A stretch of 64,000 nucleotides of DNA. Source: Actinomycetota bacterium (GTDB taxonomy: Bacteria > Actinomycetota > Actinomycetes > Actinomycetales > Microbacteriaceae). The position numbers and the translations under genes are program-made. The stretch is from contig JAFDWM010000293.1 of assembly GCA_018268455.1 (NCBI GenBank), positions 1 to 64,000 on the forward strand. The letters are read 5' to 3'. Below, piece after piece: positions 55,147-64,000 of this stretch (its first letter is position 1; every line of letters begins with the position of its first letter). A model generated the notes under the pieces. It saw only the letters and a program-made list of their open reading frames with translations, made no database searches and had not been told where the DNA came from.

Positions 55147-55208
55147 TTTCGGAGTAACTGAGCGTGTCTCTGCGATGCCGAACGGGCGCACGCTCGCGCT
55201 AGCGGGCG

Positions 55209-57983
55209 TCACTCGAGTCTGGGGCGTGTGCCAGACGCGAGTTTCACCGCTTCCAGATCGTTCCAAATCCAGCGAAGCGCAAGCTCCGTTGCGGGACGTG
55301 AATGAGCAGTGAAGTCGATCCGCTCGGTGACGATTGATCGGCTACCGAAAGGCCCGAGGTCACCAAGCGGGCACTTGTCTATCAGGTCGACGAAGTAGTC
55401 ATGCTCGGCCTCACGTCTCTGATCCAGCCCGCTTTGCGCGCGCGCGACCACGAGCGCTCTGCCGTTGCTCGACAGTCTTGCGGCCTCCCCGAAGCGTCGA
55501 GTCTCTGCCTCCAGAATGTGAAGCGGCACCACCGCCATCGTGAGGCCGGGGCTGCCGGCCCATCCGTTAGCGAGGTCGGGCAGCTCGACGATCGCGACCA
55601 CGCCAAACTCGGCAGGCGTGGCAGTCCCCATCGACCAAGAAAAGTCAGCGAACGCAACGGATCGGGCCTCGTCGTAAGCGACGCACGCTTGGCCGTACGC
55701 TTCGGCGACGAACTTCAGCAGGCCTTCGTCCGAGTAAGCGCTCCATACCCAAACCGTTCGGAGGTCTTGGTCGGGCGATGGCAGAGGTCTCTGAATCGTT
55801 TGGCCGTCGATTGACTCAACCCACTCGGCGAGATCGATCAGCTCGGATCCTTCCACTTCACCGCCACTGAGGACAAAACGCGTGTGCCCGGGATCCTCAA
55901 CGATGCTGAGGAGCTCGTCGACGCTCTTGGCTACTGTCAGTCGATCCAGAGGCTTGAAGAACCTCGTTCGGTCGTTCGCCACAATCCTCGCAAGCCGATA
56001 TCGAGATTCGACGTGCCACACACCGCCGGTTGGGCCAAGCCTGTAGGCGTTCGCGATCGCCTTCGACATCTTCGTCGCGACACGATCCTGTTCACGCGCC
56101 CACGGCCAATCATGACCCCGGATTGCACCACCATCGGTGTAGAAGAGCCACGAACTGTCGTTACGAAAGTCGAAGCCCGGGCCAAGCTCGACGACGGTGT
56201 CAGATGTAGGCACGACGCGATCCCATGACGTGCCGATGACACCGCCGCGGACCGAGACCCTGAGCGAGATGGGCTGATCGGTGTTAGCGATCGGAAACAA
56301 CGCGGGTGCAAGGAAACCAGTCGCATTGATCCATGTGCGCGTGGCGAGCAGAACTCGTGAGCCGGCCGTCGTCGGGTTGAGGAACTCATTCGCGTCCCTA
56401 CTCGGATATCCTCGCGCTGAGGAGATTTGGTCCAGGACCCAGGCGGCGGCACCGGGATTGGCTTGCAGGAGGATCTGAGCAAACTGATCAAACTCCTCGC
56501 CGGTTCGCACTGACAGCCCAGCAATCGACATCGACCAGCGCCATCGGTCGAACGACCGCGGGTCGGACATGGCCTTGATCAACAACCCGTCGTGCGTGAG
56601 CAGGGCCTGAGCCGCAAACCATTGCTGGAAGATGGGAAGAGTGAACTCAACGGTGCTCTCGGAGCCTGTGATGAGGCGTGTCCCTCTGAGCTGCTGTCGC
56701 TCCTGGAACGTAAGGCCATCAGAGTCGCCACCGCTCGTGACAAGCGCGCCAGAAGCGCGCACAAGGAGGCGATACAGCTCGGAATCTCGGACTGACACCT
56801 CGGCCGATGAAGGAGATGCCAGCGCGCGCTCGACTAGCCGTCGGACAAGGTCCGCCTGGCTGGATGCCTTCGCGCCTTCGGCGAGTAGAACGCCTGCACC
56901 GATCGCGAAGAATGGTCGCCGCACCGATTCAACGAGCATGGGATTCCAGCCCCAGGTCGCATGGCTCGTTCCAGAGACGGCCTCGATAAGGATGCGAGCT
57001 TCATCAGCCGATAAGCCGTCCCATAGTTGCTGCTCATCTGACTGAGGTAGCACGCCTTGTCGGGAGGTTAGGAGAGCAACAGACTGGTCTCTTGTCTCGA
57101 CGAAGACGCCCACACGGTCGACGATCCGTGCCGCGACCTGACCATCGACTTCGTCAAGGCCGTCAACCACGATCGCGCAAGGCTCGTTGTGTTTCGCATG
57201 CCGGACCAGACTCTCTTCGACAGCCCGGTGGTCCAATTCGCTAGCGTGAAGCCATACGGGAACCGCCGACGCGGAGCCCTGCACATACTCTGCGATGCGT
57301 TGGCGGATCCAGGTTTCCGCCAGTTCCGACTTGCCGGCCCCGAACGAGCCGACAACGATGGCGAGTTTCCCAGGTCGAATCAGTGGAGTCTTTGAGTCGA
57401 GGGCCGCAAATGCGCTGGCAACGCGGTCTTCCGAAATTCCAAGCGCAGCGAGCCTGCGCCGACGTCGCGCCAATGACTGAGCGAGCAGCAGTTCTCCATG
57501 ATCTGCGCGGCTGAGAAGCGGTCGCCCAGGAGCGATCTGAGTCAGATGTCCGAGGAGTTCGGTATGACGTGATTGCGCCCATGTCTCCTCGAGCAACGCG
57601 GCTTCACCGGGATCCAAGAGTGCCACTGCGGCCAGATAGGTTGACTGGACGAGCTTCAGCGCCGCCGAGTGACGATCGTCGCGTTGTGACCAGGATCTGT
57701 CAGTCGATAGTGACCCATCGAGCCTGACTGCGAGCTCCGCGCCAACTTCGCCGACAGGTTTCCGCAGATCCTCTGCTGCGATTTCCTTTAGCCATGCTCG
57801 ATAGGTTCTGGAGGGAAATGCGACCCCAGTCTGTTGTTTCACCCGCCGGGCAACTCGCCATCGCCACGTCCACGACTTTGCGAGCTTCAGCCCGATCGCG
57901 GCGGCGAGCCGTCCCACGGTCGCGGGGGCAGCCTTGCCGGCCGCGGCAAGTCCGGAAGCGATGAGTGGTTCGAGTCCGCTCAT
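55209..57983 (-). CDS. NACHT/STAND-like NTPase coupled to the type I restriction operon
   Basis: A 924-residue protein. After a ~200-residue N-terminal region of helices, a P-loop GSFGAGKSEL (about residues 212-221), a Walker B CAIVVDGLDEVDG (about 269-281) in the NACHT DGLDE form and a sensor-like ALLTSRQG (about 303-310) mark a STAND-type ATPase. The C-terminal ~500 residues have no repeat I recognise. The ATG shares one base with the hsdR stop, so it is made with HsdR. Base composition is lower-GC than the core genome. By context it may be a defence sensor or an accessory of the type I system. No nuclease motif is visible, so the effector is unknown. Confidence 0.72.
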   Translation of the reverse strand: MSGLEPLIASGLAAAGKAAPATVGRLAAAIGLKLAKSWTWRWRVARRVKQQTGVAFPSRTYRAWLKEIAAEDLRKPVGEVGAELAVRLDGSLSTDRSWSQRDDRHSAALKLVQSTYLAAVALLDPGEAALLEETWAQSRHTELLGHLTQIAPGRPLLSRADHGELLLAQSLARRRRRLAALGISEDRVASAFAALDSKTPLIRPGKLAIVVGSFGAGKSELAETWIRQRIAEYVQGSASAVPVWLHASELDHRAVEESLVRHAKHNEPCAIVVDGLDEVDGQVAARIVDRVGVFVETRDQSVALLTSRQGVLPQSDEQQLWDGLSADEARILIEAVSGTSHATWGWNPMLVESVRRPFFAIGAGVLLAEGAKASSQADLVRRLVERALASPSSAEVSVRDSELYRLLVRASGALVTSGGDSDGLTFQERQQLRGTRLITGSESTVEFTLPIFQQWFAAQALLTHDGLLIKAMSDPRSFDRWRWSMSIAGLSVRTGEEFDQFAQILLQANPGAAAWVLDQISSARGYPSRDANEFLNPTTAGSRVLLATRTWINATGFLAPALFPIANTDQPISLRVSVRGGVIGTSWDRVVPTSDTVVELGPGFDFRNDSSWLFYTDGGAIRGHDWPWAREQDRVATKMSKAIANAYRLGPTGGVWHVESRYRLARIVANDRTRFFKPLDRLTVAKSVDELLSIVEDPGHTRFVLSGGEVEGSELIDLAEWVESIDGQTIQRPLPSPDQDLRTVWVWSAYSDEGLLKFVAEAYGQACVAYDEARSVAFADFSWSMGTATPAEFGVVAIVELPDLANGWAGSPGLTMAVVPLHILEAETRRFGEAARLSSNGRALVVARAQSGLDQRREAEHDYFVDLIDKCPLGDLGPFGSRSIVTERIDFTAHSRPATELALRWIWNDLEAVKLASGTRPRLE

Positions 57984-60919
57984 CAGTAGTACTCCTGCAC
58001 GTACCCCAGGGCCTTCTCGAAGACGTCATTGTCGCGGATCTTGAACTGGACGTACAGCGTTTGGCGCAACGCCTTGCGGACCTCGCGGTCACCTTCGAGC
58101 GTTGACTGCCAGCCATCGAAGCGAACTGCGCGCACGACCTCATCGACGCGGTCGACGACGTTGGACACGATGATCGGCGTCTCCTCACCCTTGAGCGCCT
58201 CGAACAACTCGGTTAGAGCCGCCTTGCCCTTCTCCTCGCGCGGGATCTCGTTCTCGGCCTTTTCTGCAGCGACGGTATCCCTAGCAAGGTCGAGGAGGTC
58301 TCGGAGGAAGTCGAGGCTCGACTGCTGGATGTCGGCATACTTCTCCCGCAACGCGTTAAGGCGCAGACCGAGTTGGATGAAGACCGGATTGTTGAGGTGA
58401 CGGGCGATGCGGGCTGTGATCTGCTTCTCGATCTACTCGGCGGACACGTCCTTGCGCTTGCCGATCATCAGATCTTCGATCGTCTGAGCGTCGAGCACGA
58501 TCGTCTCGTCGCCCTGGGGGATCTCCACGTGAATGCTCTCGTTGATGAGCTCGATCGTCTTGGCGCCGAGCGCGTGCCAGACGAGACGCCCGGTGATGTC
58601 TGCTGGTCGTACAGACTCATAGACGTCTGTGAGCCACTTGTAGTCGTCACGGAACTGTTTGAGCATCGGGTCGGGACTCAAGGCCTCCCATAATTGCGAG
58701 ACCACGCTGTAGGCGAGCCCAAACGCGTCTTTGGTGCCGTCATCGGAGATTGCCGCCTGCGCCTGGATTAGCCCTTCGTAGCCTCCGATGGAGCGGTCGA
58801 CACCGGGGAAGAATGCGAGGGCCGCTGCCATGGCCGGTGCGAGCTGCGCTTTCAGCTCCTCGATGTTGGAGATCACCTGCTGAACTGCCGCCTCATCGAA
58901 CGCAAGGGACTTGGCGACATCGTCGAAGATGCCGAGGTAGTCGACGATGAGGCCGTGCGTCTTGCTCGGCGGATACACACGGTTCGTGCGGGTGATCGCC
59001 TGAAGGAGTGTGTGCTCCTTCAGCGGCTTGTCCAGATACTGCGTCTGAAGGATCGGCGCATCGAACCCGGTCAGCAGCTTCGCCGTGACGATGATGATCT
59101 TGAGCGGGTCCGACGGATCGTTGAATCGCGCAACGACCTGCTCGAGATCGTCGGCGCCGGGTGTCCACTTCGCCCAGTCGGCGGGGTCCGTCCGCGCCTT
59201 CGACATCACGATCGTGGATGTCTCGGGCGGCAGCATCGTGTCGAGAGCTTCCTTGTACGCCACACAAGATGCTTTGTCGTAAGCCACCAGCTGCGCCTTG
59301 AACCCCTCGGGTTCGACCTTCGAGGTGAAGTGCTCGACGACGTCTGCAGCGATCTGTCGGATCCGTTCAGGCGCTTTGATGAGCACCTCGATCGAGGCCG
59401 CCTTCTTCGACAGGGTGATCTTTTCGCTCTCACTGAGGCCTCGGTCGAGGGCGAGCTCCTCGAACGCTGAGTCGATCTTGTCCTGGTCGAGGTGGATCTC
59501 CGACAGCCGTGGCTCGAAGTGCAGCGGCAGCGTTGCGCCATCGCGGATGGATTCCTGGAAGGAGTACCGCGAAAGGTAGCCGCCCGCATCCTCGGGGGAA
59601 CCGAACCACATGAAGGTGTTGCGGTCGCGCTTGTTGATCGGGGTTCCGGTCAGGCCGAAGAGGAACGCGTTTGGCAGCGCCTCGCGCATCTTCTGCCCAT
59701 AATCGCCCTCCTGGGAGCGGTGCGCCTCATCGACCATCGCGATGATGTTCTGCCTGTCATCGAGCACACCGTCGGCCTCGCCGAACTTGTGGATCGTCGT
59801 GATGATGATCTTCCGCGCACCCTGGCTCAGGAGCGTCTGCAGCTCCTTGCGTGAGTCGGTCGAGACGAGGCCGGGGACATCGGAAGCATTGAAGGTGCCA
59901 GTGATCTGCGTGTCGAGATCGATGCGATCGACCACGATCAGGATCGTCGGGTTCGTCAGCTCAGCCATTGCGCGCAGCTTCAGAGCAGTGAACACCATCA
60001 GCAGCGACTTGCCCGATCCCTGGAAGTGCCAGATGAGCCCCTGCCTGATCTTGCCGTGCAGCACACGCTGCACGATGAGGTTCGTCGCCTGGAACTGCTG
60101 GAACCGCGCGATCACCTTGATCTTGCGGTGCTTCTTGTCGGTCGCGTAGATGGTGAAGAACCGAAGGAAGTCGAGCACGGAAGCCGGCTTGAGCACGCCC
60201 TCGGCTGCGTTCTTGACGGCCTCGAGACCGACCTTCGCAGGGGCCTCGAGATCAGCACCCTCCTCGCGCCAGGGACCCCACAGTTCAACCGGCATGCCGA
60301 CGGACCCGTAACGGAAGTCCTTGCCCTCAGTCGCGAACGAGAGCACGTTTGGCACGAAGAACTGCGGCACGCTCGACTCGTAGTCGTCATGGATCTGCGC
60401 CGCGGCATCGATCCAGGTGTACGCGGCGCGGATCGGTGTCTTGGCTTCGCCAATCACCAGCGGGAAGCCGTTGCACCACAGCACGAGATCGAACCGCTTC
60501 CCGAGCCGCCCCAACTGGAACGTGACCTCGGTGGAGACCATCCACTGGTTCGAGGAGTCGTCATCCAGGTGGTCGAAATCGATCAGCCGGACGGTCGTGT
60601 GCTCACCGTTGGGGCCGAACGGCATCGACTTCTGTCCGGTCAGCCATGCCATGAACTCCTCGTTCGCAACAACTGGGTGAGGGCTGTTGCGCGCAGAGAT
60701 GAGGATGGCGCGGAGCGTGTAGATCACCTCGTCGGCCTTGGCGGGGTCAGCGTCGATCTCGGGGTTCAACCGCTTCAAGGCAGCCTTGACCTCACCCTCA
60801 AGCAGCACCTCGTCCGTGCGACGCGGAAGCTCGGTGCCGGGCACGAACTGGACGTCGCGCGACGCCACGAGGTCGCGGACGTAGTCGCGGACCGTGTTCG
60901 CCTCGTTGAACTGGGCCAT
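57983..60919 (-). pseudogene. hsdR: Type I restriction endonuclease subunit HsdR, interrupted by an in-frame amber codon
   Basis: The ATP-dependent translocase and nuclease of a type I system. The readable first 828 residues have the nuclease core RFDLVLWCNGFPLVIGEAKT (D144, E158, K160), Walker A QGSGKS (about 300-305), DEAH in MVDEAHRSQEG and TGTPINK. A TAG at 58433-58435 stops translation after KRKDVSAE. The frame then stays open for 149 more codons (IEKQITARIARHLNNPVF through FEKALGYVQEYY), the normal HsdR C-terminal domain that contacts HsdM. Without the stop the protein would be 978 residues, the usual size. It is either a nonsense mutation, or two subunits if the rest is reinitiated. 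ATG 60919 overlaps the hsdS stop. Confidence 0.9.
58433..58435 (-). other. In-frame amber codon in hsdR
   Basis: TAG in the hsdR frame, following codons for VSAE and followed by IEKQITARI. The frame on both sides is the same, so a single base change (for example from GAG or CAG) explains it. Confidence 0.85.
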
Positions 60920-62094
60920 CAGTTGCCTCCAAATACGTCTGCGAGTACCGCCCTGCTCACGGCCGAAGTGGCGTCGATCTCAGCCCGTATCGCGGTGAGT
61001 GCACTGTTGTGGTTCTTGAGTTCCTCAACCGTGGCGTTTCGCTCGCTCGGGTTCGCCGACCAGGGAATGATCTGCTCATTGAGCCAACGAACCGCAAGGT
61101 TACCCAGCCCGACGGTGCCGGAGGCGCCGTCACTCATGCGCTGCTGCATTCCGTCCTCGCTGAGAACCCAGAACAGGAACTCTCTGTCTGCGGGATCGTT
61201 CGCCTGCATAAGGAACTGAAAGGCCGAGACAGCGTGACCATGTGCTTCAAGAGGCGGAACGTATACATTACCGATCCGCTGCCGGTTGCCATTAGTGCGG
61301 ATGAGAACAAGGCTGCTTTCGTCGATACGACCGACGGTATGCGGTAGGCCCGTGACGTGACCAACACCTTCGAGGTCGATAACGCCATCGGGTCTCGTGT
61401 TTGGGATACCCATGACCGGGACGGATCCTGAGACGGGGGAGTCATGTACGTCGGAGGCTGAGAAAGATGGGCCAGATCGTGTAGTTGTGAGGTCTCCGAG
61501 CCTCGTCGTAGTCGGCAAGGATCCGAGGCGGGCGGCTGTGACTTGTGCAAGCGCTCCCCTGGCCTGGGCGGCGGAATGCGTAAGCGCAGCCCGATGCCGC
61601 TCGATGGCCCAGACGAGGTCGGCAATCCGCTTCTGCTCGTCGAGGGGCGGGAAGTTGAACTCCTGCACCTTGAGGTCACGCCAGTTCACCGTCGGCGACA
61701 GCGAGCCGACCGAGATGGAGACGGCGCGATCAAGGAAGTAGTCGGAAGACAGAAACACCGGGAGGAAGTCCGGCTCCAAATAATGGGGCCGCCCGCGCAG
61801 CACGAGTGCGTGTGCGGAGCAGATGCCTTCGAATTCTGCCAAAGCGACCTTCTTCTGGTAGGCGCGACGCCTGCCGAAGATGACGTCCCCTGCCTGGAAG
61901 CGCAGCTTCTGGGCTTCGACCTTGTCGGGCGCGTCCCAGCGCTGCACGGTCATCACTCCGGGGTCCAGGTGTTCCAGCCCGACGTAGCGATCGACGCCAG
62001 CCTGTGAGGGGTCGTCGACGCGGACGGCGATGTTCTCGATCGCGTCACCGAAGGTGAGGCGCTGCCACGCAGACGTGTCGAGGTTGAGACTCAC
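60919..62094 (-). CDS. hsdS: Type I restriction-modification specificity subunit HsdS
   Basis: A 391-residue subunit that sets the recognition sequence. Two target-recognition domains are separated by a conserved coiled-coil region (EFNFPPLDEQKRIADLVWAI, about residues 172-191) and followed by a second one (VEELKNHNSALTAIRAEIDA near the end). The first domain starts WQRLTFGDAIENIAVRVDDP. GTG 62094 overlaps the hsdM stop by 4 nt (GTGA) and the TGA overlaps the hsdR ATG. The recognition sequence cannot be read from the protein. Confidence 0.9.
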   Translation of the reverse strand: MSLNLDTSAWQRLTFGDAIENIAVRVDDPSQAGVDRYVGLEHLDPGVMTVQRWDAPDKVEAQKLRFQAGDVIFGRRRAYQKKVALAEFEGICSAHALVLRGRPHYLEPDFLPVFLSSDYFLDRAVSISVGSLSPTVNWRDLKVQEFNFPPLDEQKRIADLVWAIERHRAALTHSAAQARGALAQVTAARLGSLPTTTRLGDLTTTRSGPSFSASDVHDSPVSGSVPVMGIPNTRPDGVIDLEGVGHVTGLPHTVGRIDESSLVLIRTNGNRQRIGNVYVPPLEAHGHAVSAFQFLMQANDPADREFLFWVLSEDGMQQRMSDGASGTVGLGNLAVRWLNEQIIPWSANPSERNATVEELKNHNSALTAIRAEIDATSAVSRAVLADVFGGN

Positions 62095-63584
62095 GCGGTC
62101 AGCGCCGTTCGCAGGCGGGCGAGGACGCTGGTGACGGAGGCATCCGACCTGGCCGCAGCGTCGCGCCAATTGGCGACAGCATCGGTGACCGTGACTCCGC
62201 CGCCTGAATCGGAAGACGGGGGCGCCGCGACATACAGCGGGAGAGCGAGGCTGTTGTCTTTGTTCGCGATCTGGCCGAGTGTGGCGACGGCCGCAAACTG
62301 GTCGATGTCACTGAAGCCGCGGTAGGCATCGAGGATCTTCCGCTGGTGCGTATCGCGGAGGAAGGACTGCGCCTGTTCGCGAGCGACTTCATTTACCGCG
62401 TTAATGAACAGCACCTTGCCCTTGTGCTCGGCCCGTTTGGAGGCGCGCAGCGTCACCACGACCGCTTCCATCGGGCTGTTGTAGAACAGGCCGGCGCCCA
62501 GCCCGAGCACGCACTCGATCAGGTCTGACTTAACCAGCGCCTCGCGAAGTGAAGCCTCCTCACGCCTGAACAGCACACCATGGGGGAACAGAATCGCTGC
62601 GCGCCCTGTCTCGGGGTCGAGACTCTTGGCGATGTGCTGGAAGAAGGCATAGTCGGCTCGTCCCTGAGGCGGAACGCCCCAGACGTTGCGGCCGTACGGA
62701 TCCTTTGCGAATGCTTCTCGGTTCCAGGCCTTGATCGAGTAAGGCGGGTTTGCGAGTACGACGTCGAACGTCTGAAGCCCTCCCTTATCGTTCAAGAACG
62801 CGGGTCGCGCGAGCGTGTCGCCGTGGGCGATCTGGCCGTCGGCAATGCCGTGCAGGAACAGGTTCATGCGCGCAATGGCCGAGGTCCCGTAGTTGAGCTC
62901 CTGACCGTAGAGCCGTAGGTTGCGCCACTCCTTGCCCTGACGTTTCAGCTCGGCTGCCGTCGAGATGAGCATCCCGCCCGTTCCACACGTGGGGTCGTAG
63001 ACGGACTCGCCAGGCTGAGGCTCGAGCATGAGGGTCATGAGGTGTACGAGGGTGCGGTTCGTGTAGAACTCCTGCGCTGTGTGGCCCGAGTCGTCCGCGA
63101 ACTTCTTGATGAGGTACTCGTAACCGTTGCCGAGTTCGTCCTCGGGCAGGTTCGCGATCGACAGTGTCTCGGTCGAGAAGTGCTCGATCAGATCAGCGAG
63201 CGTGGAGTCTGGCAGGAGGTTCTTGTTTCCCCAGTCACCGTCGCCGAACACTCCTGGAAGGGTGTCGGGGTTGGCCGACTCGATGGCGCGCATCGCCTTC
63301 AGAACCCGAGCGCCGATGTTCTCGGTGACCTCGCGCACGTCGCTCCAATGGCAACCTGTCGGGATGGCGAAACGGTGGTTCTCGGGAAGGCTGGCGAGTT
63401 CGTCGTCGCCGTACGTCTCCATCGCTGCGGCGTGTTCCTCGTCATAGACGTCGGAGATCCGCTTCAGGAACACCAGGGGGAAGATGTACTGCTTGTAATC
63501 GCCGGCATCGATGAGTCCGCGCAGAATGACGGCTGCGCCCCACAGGTAGTTCTCCACCTCACGCTGACTGATTCGTGCACTCAC
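62091..63584 (-). CDS. hsdM: Type I restriction-modification methyltransferase subunit HsdM
   Basis: A 497-residue adenine-N6 methyltransferase. The N-terminal helical domain (YLWGAAVILRGLIDAGDYKQ, then YIFPLVFLKRISDVYDEEHA) precedes the catalytic domain with SAM motif YDPTCGTGGMLISTA and the N-P-P-Y motif DVVLANPPYSIKAWN. It matches the complete HsdM family. GTG 63582-63584 overlaps the stop of a second HsdM-type gene upstream. It is translated before hsdS in the operon. Confidence 0.93.
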   Translation of the reverse strand: MSARISQREVENYLWGAAVILRGLIDAGDYKQYIFPLVFLKRISDVYDEEHAAAMETYGDDELASLPENHRFAIPTGCHWSDVREVTENIGARVLKAMRAIESANPDTLPGVFGDGDWGNKNLLPDSTLADLIEHFSTETLSIANLPEDELGNGYEYLIKKFADDSGHTAQEFYTNRTLVHLMTLMLEPQPGESVYDPTCGTGGMLISTAAELKRQGKEWRNLRLYGQELNYGTSAIARMNLFLHGIADGQIAHGDTLARPAFLNDKGGLQTFDVVLANPPYSIKAWNREAFAKDPYGRNVWGVPPQGRADYAFFQHIAKSLDPETGRAAILFPHGVLFRREEASLREALVKSDLIECVLGLGAGLFYNSPMEAVVVTLRASKRAEHKGKVLFINAVNEVAREQAQSFLRDTHQRKILDAYRGFSDIDQFAAVATLGQIANKDNSLALPLYVAAPPSSDSGGGVTVTDAVANWRDAAARSDASVTSVLARLRTALTA

Positions 63585-64000
63585 GCGCCCAGTCCCCACT
63601 TCTCCAGTTCGGCTTCAAGAGCAGCCCGGGTCCTCACGGTGCGCTCCTGCGCAGTCTCGAGCATCGCGAGAGCCTCCGCGAGCGTGACGCTCTCGCCCTT
63701 GTCCGTCGGCGCGACATACAGGGGGATGTTCAGATTGAAGGTGTTCGACTCGATCTCTGCGAGGTTGACAACACGCGCACGGCCATCGAGGTCTGCGTAC
63801 CCCTGGTATGCCTCGAGCAGCGCCGCGGCATGCTCTGGCTCAAGGGTGTTCTGGTTACGGCCCTTCTTCATCAGGTCTTCGCCGTTAACGAAGAGCACCT
63901 CGTTCTCCTGGCCCTCAGGGCGGGAGTGACGCAGGATTAGCACGCAAGCGGCGAGGCCGGTGCCATAGAACAGGTTCGGCGCCAAGCCGATCACGGCTTC
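63581..64000 (-). CDS. Second HsdM-type methyltransferase gene (partial, runs off the window)
   Basis: The C-terminal 139 codons of another N6-adenine methyltransferase. The visible part starts EAVIGLAPNLFYGTGLAACV and continues LILRHSRPEGQENEVLFVNG, the segment after the catalytic motifs in HsdM proteins, then RNQNTLEPEHAAALLEAYQG and a helical end. It is not a copy of the next HsdM (which has ECVLGLGAGLFYNSPMEAVV there) but a different subfamily member. Its TGA overlaps the hsdM GTG, so the two are in one operon. The start and catalytic motifs lie beyond the right edge. Confidence 0.85.
   Translation of the reverse strand, partial: EAVIGLAPNLFYGTGLAACVLILRHSRPEGQENEVLFVNGEDLMKKGRNQNTLEPEHAAALLEAYQGYADLDGRARVVNLAEIESNTFNLNIPLYVAPTDKGESVTLAEALAMLETAQERTVRTRAALEAELEKWGLGA

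Noticed and set aside
57983..58432. The HsdR C-terminal frame as a separate small gene
   Set aside because: It is in frame with hsdR after one TAG, has only a TTG start with no ribosome binding site, and its sequence is the standard end of HsdR.

Overview
This window is the origin-proximal part of a high-GC actinobacterial chromosome, most likely a Microbacterium or another Microbacteriaceae member. The evidence is the gene order dnaA / rpmH-rnpA-yidD-yidC-jag-rsmG-parA-parB, about 70% GC by eye, frequent GTG starts and several genes that look leaderless. dnaA reads leftward. The DnaA boxes to its left (1-399) and in the dnaA-rpmH gap mark oriC, with dnaN expected just outside the left edge.

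Layout. 1-8.5 kb: replication origin, ribosomal protein L34/RNase P, membrane insertase, 16S rRNA methyltransferase and ParAB, with seven perfect parS sites between 4.5 and 10.7 kb. 8.5-10.7 kb: low gene density, with an IS21-like remnant, a frameshifted secreted protein and a family of hairpin elements. 10.7-16.7 kb: trxA, trxB, a YigZ protein, murJ and a large secreted/membrane protein. 16.8-25.3 kb: accessory enzymes (methyltransferase, flavin oxidoreductase, Tat phosphoesterase, LuxR regulator, FAD monooxygenase with divergent TetR). 25.3-31.5 kb: CCA-adding enzyme, a VapBC-type toxin-antitoxin pair, and a GAF regulator upstream of aldehyde dehydrogenase and a DUF779 protein. 31.6-37.2 kb: a peptide/nickel-type ABC transporter. 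37.3-40.9 kb: TetR, HAD, aminoglycoside-phosphotransferase-like kinase and acyl-CoA dehydrogenase, the same domain set as human ACAD10. 41-44.1 kb: three monocistronic minus-strand genes. 44.3-46 kb: rpsF-ssb-rpsR-rplI. 46.3-52 kb: a tripartite tricarboxylate transporter with a CitA/CitB-type two-component system. 52.5-55.1 kb: dnaB carrying an intein with class 3 hallmarks.

From about 55.1 kb to the right edge lies a lower-GC, probably transferred defence island on the minus strand: two successive hsdM-type genes, hsdS, hsdR interrupted by an in-frame amber codon, and a NACHT/STAND-like NTPase coupled to hsdR. All junctions are 1-4 nt overlaps, so it looks like one operon.

The least explained signals are (i) three hairpin elements near the parS sites that share a 37-nt core but have copy-specific, self-complementary 20-21 nt arms; (ii) the NTPase fused by translational coupling to a two-HsdM type I system; and (iii) a strong excess of the hexamer GGATCC in the core but not in the island.
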